Assembly (NCBI GenBank): GCA_964580565.1
Contig: CAZOLN010000141.1
Location: forward strand, 1 to 6,670
DNA length: 6,670 nt
Origin: DUEL01 sp964580565
GTDB taxonomy: Bacteria; Chloroflexota; Anaerolineae; B4-G1; DUEL01
Direction: 5' to 3'
Shown here: piece after piece, positions 5,181 to 6,670 of the stretch
How positions within the stretch are numbered: the stretch's first letter is position 1
Layout: each line of letters starts with the position of its first letter
Program-made: the position numbers and the translations under genes
Notes under the pieces: model-generated
Databases searched by the model: none
Told to the model about the DNA's origin: nothing
Seen by the model: only the letters and a program-made list of their open reading frames with translations

Positions 5181-6670
5181 GAACCTCGCAACGCCAGCGG
5201 GAGATAGATTCTGTAGGGGTATCGATCCAGCACATCCAACTGCCCACTGGCCGACCATATGCCGTACGTCCCTGTGACGACCCAGCGACCAACGACCTCG
5301 GAGTGGTAGACGTTGCCGATCCACGTACCGCCAGCCCCGATCTCGATCGTGAAGGAGACCGTGGTGGAAAGGTCGGCGATCCGGTTGTCGAAGGCGTCGA
5401 CGCTCCAGAGGGCATAGGTGATAACGTCCCCAGCGTAGATGGAGGCGTACTCCGGATCCAGGATGACGTGATCGGTGATCCCTGGCGTGACGGTGAGAAC
5501 CGCCGTATCCACGGCGGTGCCGAAGGTCGCGGTGACGGTCCAGACCCCAGCCCTCTCCGAGGTATAGGCGTTCTGGTTCCACGTCCCTCCGGTCAGCGGG
5601 GAGATCTCGAAGTCGCTCACGTTGGACACGTCGCCGATGCTGTTGTCGAGGGCATCGAAGGCCTCTACGGTGTAGGTCTGGATCTCGCCAGCGGTGATTT
5701 CCGCCTCCGAGGGCGAAAGGGTGATGTAGGCGAGGTTGGCCGGGACCACGGTGACCTGGGCGGAGTCGGTGCTGGAGGCGCCGTCGTCGTCGGCGACCCG
5801 TACGGTGACAGTGTACACGCCGGTCGTCGTGCGGCTGAAGGGGGCTGTGACCCCCACCGCATCGTCGAAGAGGCCGTCGTCGTCCAGATCCCAGGTATAG
5901 GTCAGCGTGTCGGCGGTGCCGGGGTCGTAGGAGGCGGCAGCCGTAAGGGTGACCGTCTCCCCAGCAGCGACGGTGTAGGGCCCTCCGGCGTTGGCCACCG
6001 GCGGCGCGTTGAAGACCGTGACCTGGTGGGTTGCCTCGGCATACGTATCGTCGTCGTAGACGCGGACGCGCACCAGGTACGTGTCGTTGTCCGGCCAGGA
6101 GTGGGAGGCCGTCGGGGAGGTCTGAGTGTACGGCGGGATGTCCCCAGGATCGGTGAAGTCGCCGTCGTTGTTCCAGTCGAAGGCGTAGGTCAGGGTGTCG
6201 CTACCGGGATCGTCGGCGGAGACGGTGAGCGTGATCGGCGAGCCCTCGGCGGAGGGGCCTGTGTCGGTGATCTCGAGGATGGTCGGGGCGACGTTGGTCA
6301 CCGTCAGCACCGCCGTGTCTTGCAGGCCACTGTAGGTCCCCGTCACCGTCCACGTGCCGTCCACCGTCGCCGTGCACACATTCCCCGTGCACCCGCCGCC
6401 GGCCCCGGACTCGATGGCGAACGTCGTGCTGCCCGTCACATCCCCCAGCGAGTTGCCGTAGGCATCGAACGCCTCCGACGTGTAGGTCTGGCTCCCGCCC
6501 TCGGGAACCGTCGTTGCGCTGGGCGAGATCACAATGTACGCTGCACTTGCCGGTGTGATGCTCACGCTGGCCGTGTCGGTGTCGGTCAGTCCCTGACTAT
6601 CTTCCACCCGCACCGTCACCGTGTACGTCCCGGCCACCTGCCAGGTGTGGGTCACCGTCGCCCCTACCCC
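5177..6670 (-). CDS. Modular surface protein with PKD and Big-like domains (5' partial)
   Basis: The frame is open to the window edge, so the true N-terminus lies beyond 6670; 497 residues and a TGA are visible. A GTG at 6655 is only an internal valine of a PKD strand (VTHTW), not a start. Modules in order: end of a PKD (6670-6554; TWQVAGTYTVTVRVEDSQG), Big-like A (6553-6293), PKD-like (6292-6008; FDWNNDGDFTDPGD), canonical PKD (6007-5744; PPVANAGGPYTVAAGETVTL, WDLDDDGLFDD), Big-like B (5743-5483), Big-like C (5482-5225), then the tail YRIYLPLALRGS. PKD and Big folds are extracellular beta-sandwich spacers or adhesion modules in bacteria. No enzyme domain is visible in this part, but one could lie upstream. 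The Asp/Asn-rich loops suggest calcium binding. It overlaps the glycosyltransferase gene by ATGA, so the two are probably translated together; a surface protein and a glycosyltransferase that modifies surface material is a plausible but unproven link. Confidence 0.9.
   Translation of the reverse strand, partial: GVGATVTHTWQVAGTYTVTVRVEDSQGLTDTDTASVSITPASAAYIVISPSATTVPEGGSQTYTSEAFDAYGNSLGDVTGSTTFAIESGAGGGCTGNVCTATVDGTWTVTGTYSGLQDTAVLTVTNVAPTILEITDTGPSAEGSPITLTVSADDPGSDTLTYAFDWNNDGDFTDPGDIPPYTQTSPTASHSWPDNDTYLVRVRVYDDDTYAEATHQVTVFNAPPVANAGGPYTVAAGETVTLTAAASYDPGTADTLTYTWDLDDDGLFDDAVGVTAPFSRTTTGVYTVTVRVADDDGASSTDSAQVTVVPANLAYITLSPSEAEITAGEIQTYTVEAFDALDNSIGDVSNVSDFEISPLTGGTWNQNAYTSERAGVWTVTATFGTAVDTAVLTVTPGITDHVILDPEYASIYAGDVITYALWSVDAFDNRIADLSTTVSFTIEIGAGGTWIGNVYHSEVVGRWVVTGTYGIWSASGQLDVLDRYPYRIYLPLALRGS
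5180..5224 (-). other. C-terminal YLPL tail of the PKD/Big protein
   Basis: The final residues RYPYRIYLPLALRGS follow the last Big-like module directly and end at the stop. The pattern (R)(I/V)YLPL plus hydrophobics plus R/K-G is shared with the lyase tail in this window (FVHLPLVAKG) and resembles the ends of many secreted Chloroflexota proteins. A function in export or anchoring is inferred, not shown. Confidence 0.65.
5225..5743 (-). repeat. Tandem Big-like Ig modules B and C
   Basis: Two consecutive modules of about 87 and 86 residues, each starting with a hydrophobic strand before a Pro (ITLSP, VILDP), then AGxxxTY, a DA-DN-I-D turn (EAFDALDNSIGDV, SVDAFDNRIADL), GGTW with Tyr five residues later, and a final W-VT strand. 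The repetition is diverged at protein level; no near-identical DNA repeat is visible. Confidence 0.75.
5744..6292 (-). repeat. Two adjacent PKD-type modules
   Basis: The first (6292-6008) has APTI, LTYAFDWNNDGD and YLVRVRVYDDD. The second (6007-5744) has PPVANAGGPY, LTYTWDLDDDG and YTVTVRVADDDG. Both follow the PKD plan of a W/F-D-x-D/N loop and a Y-V-V-V-D closing strand; the second is the closer match to the family. They sit between Big-like modules A and B. Confidence 0.8.
6293..6553 (-). repeat. Big-like Ig module A, diverged copy of module B
   Basis: Eighty-seven residues that align without gaps to module B (5743-5483), with about half the residues identical by hand count. The shared core is QTYT-EAFDA--NS-GDV, and both end in DTAVLTVT. 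Module A differs by carrying two cysteines five residues apart where B and C have Trp and Tyr. Confidence 0.75.

Noticed and set aside
5181..5582. Upstream extension of the glycosyltransferase frame to an ATG at 5582
   Set aside because: The added 134 residues are Arg/His/Gly-rich, lie inside the PKD gene in another frame, and precede the normal GT2 N-terminus.
6553..6655. GTG at 6655 as the true start of the PKD/Big protein
   Set aside because: It falls inside a PKD strand (VTHTWQVAGTY), has no signal peptide after it, and the frame stays open to the window edge.

Overview
The window is GC-rich and carries four protein genes, all on the minus strand, so transcription runs from high to low coordinates. 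Two end inside the window, one is complete, and the outer two run off the edges. Three encode large secreted or surface proteins built from carbohydrate-binding, PKD, Ig-like (Big) and DUF11-type modules. Two of those end in a short tail with a (Y/H)LPL core followed by a basic residue (RIYLPLALRGS and FVHLPLVAKGATQ). I associate such tails with secreted proteins of Chloroflexota (Anaerolineae, Caldilineae, Roseiflexus relatives). The host is therefore most likely a Chloroflexota bacterium; this is inference from protein style, not from a marker gene.

Layout in transcription order. (1) 6670-5177: the C-terminal 497 residues of a modular surface protein (PKD and Big-like modules, then a YLPL tail). 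(2) 5180-4224: a GT-A/GT2-type glycosyltransferase whose ATG overlaps the preceding stop as ATGA. A strong intrinsic terminator (4197-4158) closes this unit. (3) A near-consensus sigma-70/sigma-A promoter (4125-4097) then starts a second unit. Its roughly 150-nt leader contains a second intrinsic terminator (3996-3965) only about 25 nt before the next start codon, the arrangement expected of transcription attenuation. (4) 3940-1133: a complete secreted polysaccharide lyase that I assign to the PL8 (hyaluronate/chondroitin/xanthan lyase) superfamily, with a DUF11-like module and the LPL tail at its C-terminus. (5) 1136-1: a secreted protein with a CBM9-like N-terminal region and the start of a DNRLRE/CBM96-like domain. 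It also overlaps the lyase stop as ATGA and is cut by the window edge.

Taken together, the second unit looks like a small secreted polysaccharide-depolymerising module (a lyase plus a co-translated binding protein), apparently controlled by a leader terminator. It sits next to a unit that pairs a surface protein with a glycosyltransferase. A cell-surface or environmental polysaccharide theme is reasonable, but the substrate cannot be read from the sequence. The points most worth a second look are the leader attenuator, the shared C-terminal LPL tail, and the PL8-like lyase with its coupled binding partner. There is no mobile element, CRISPR array, tRNA or rRNA that I can support. The only intergenic stretch is 3941-4223 (283 bases), and it is filled by the regulatory features listed.
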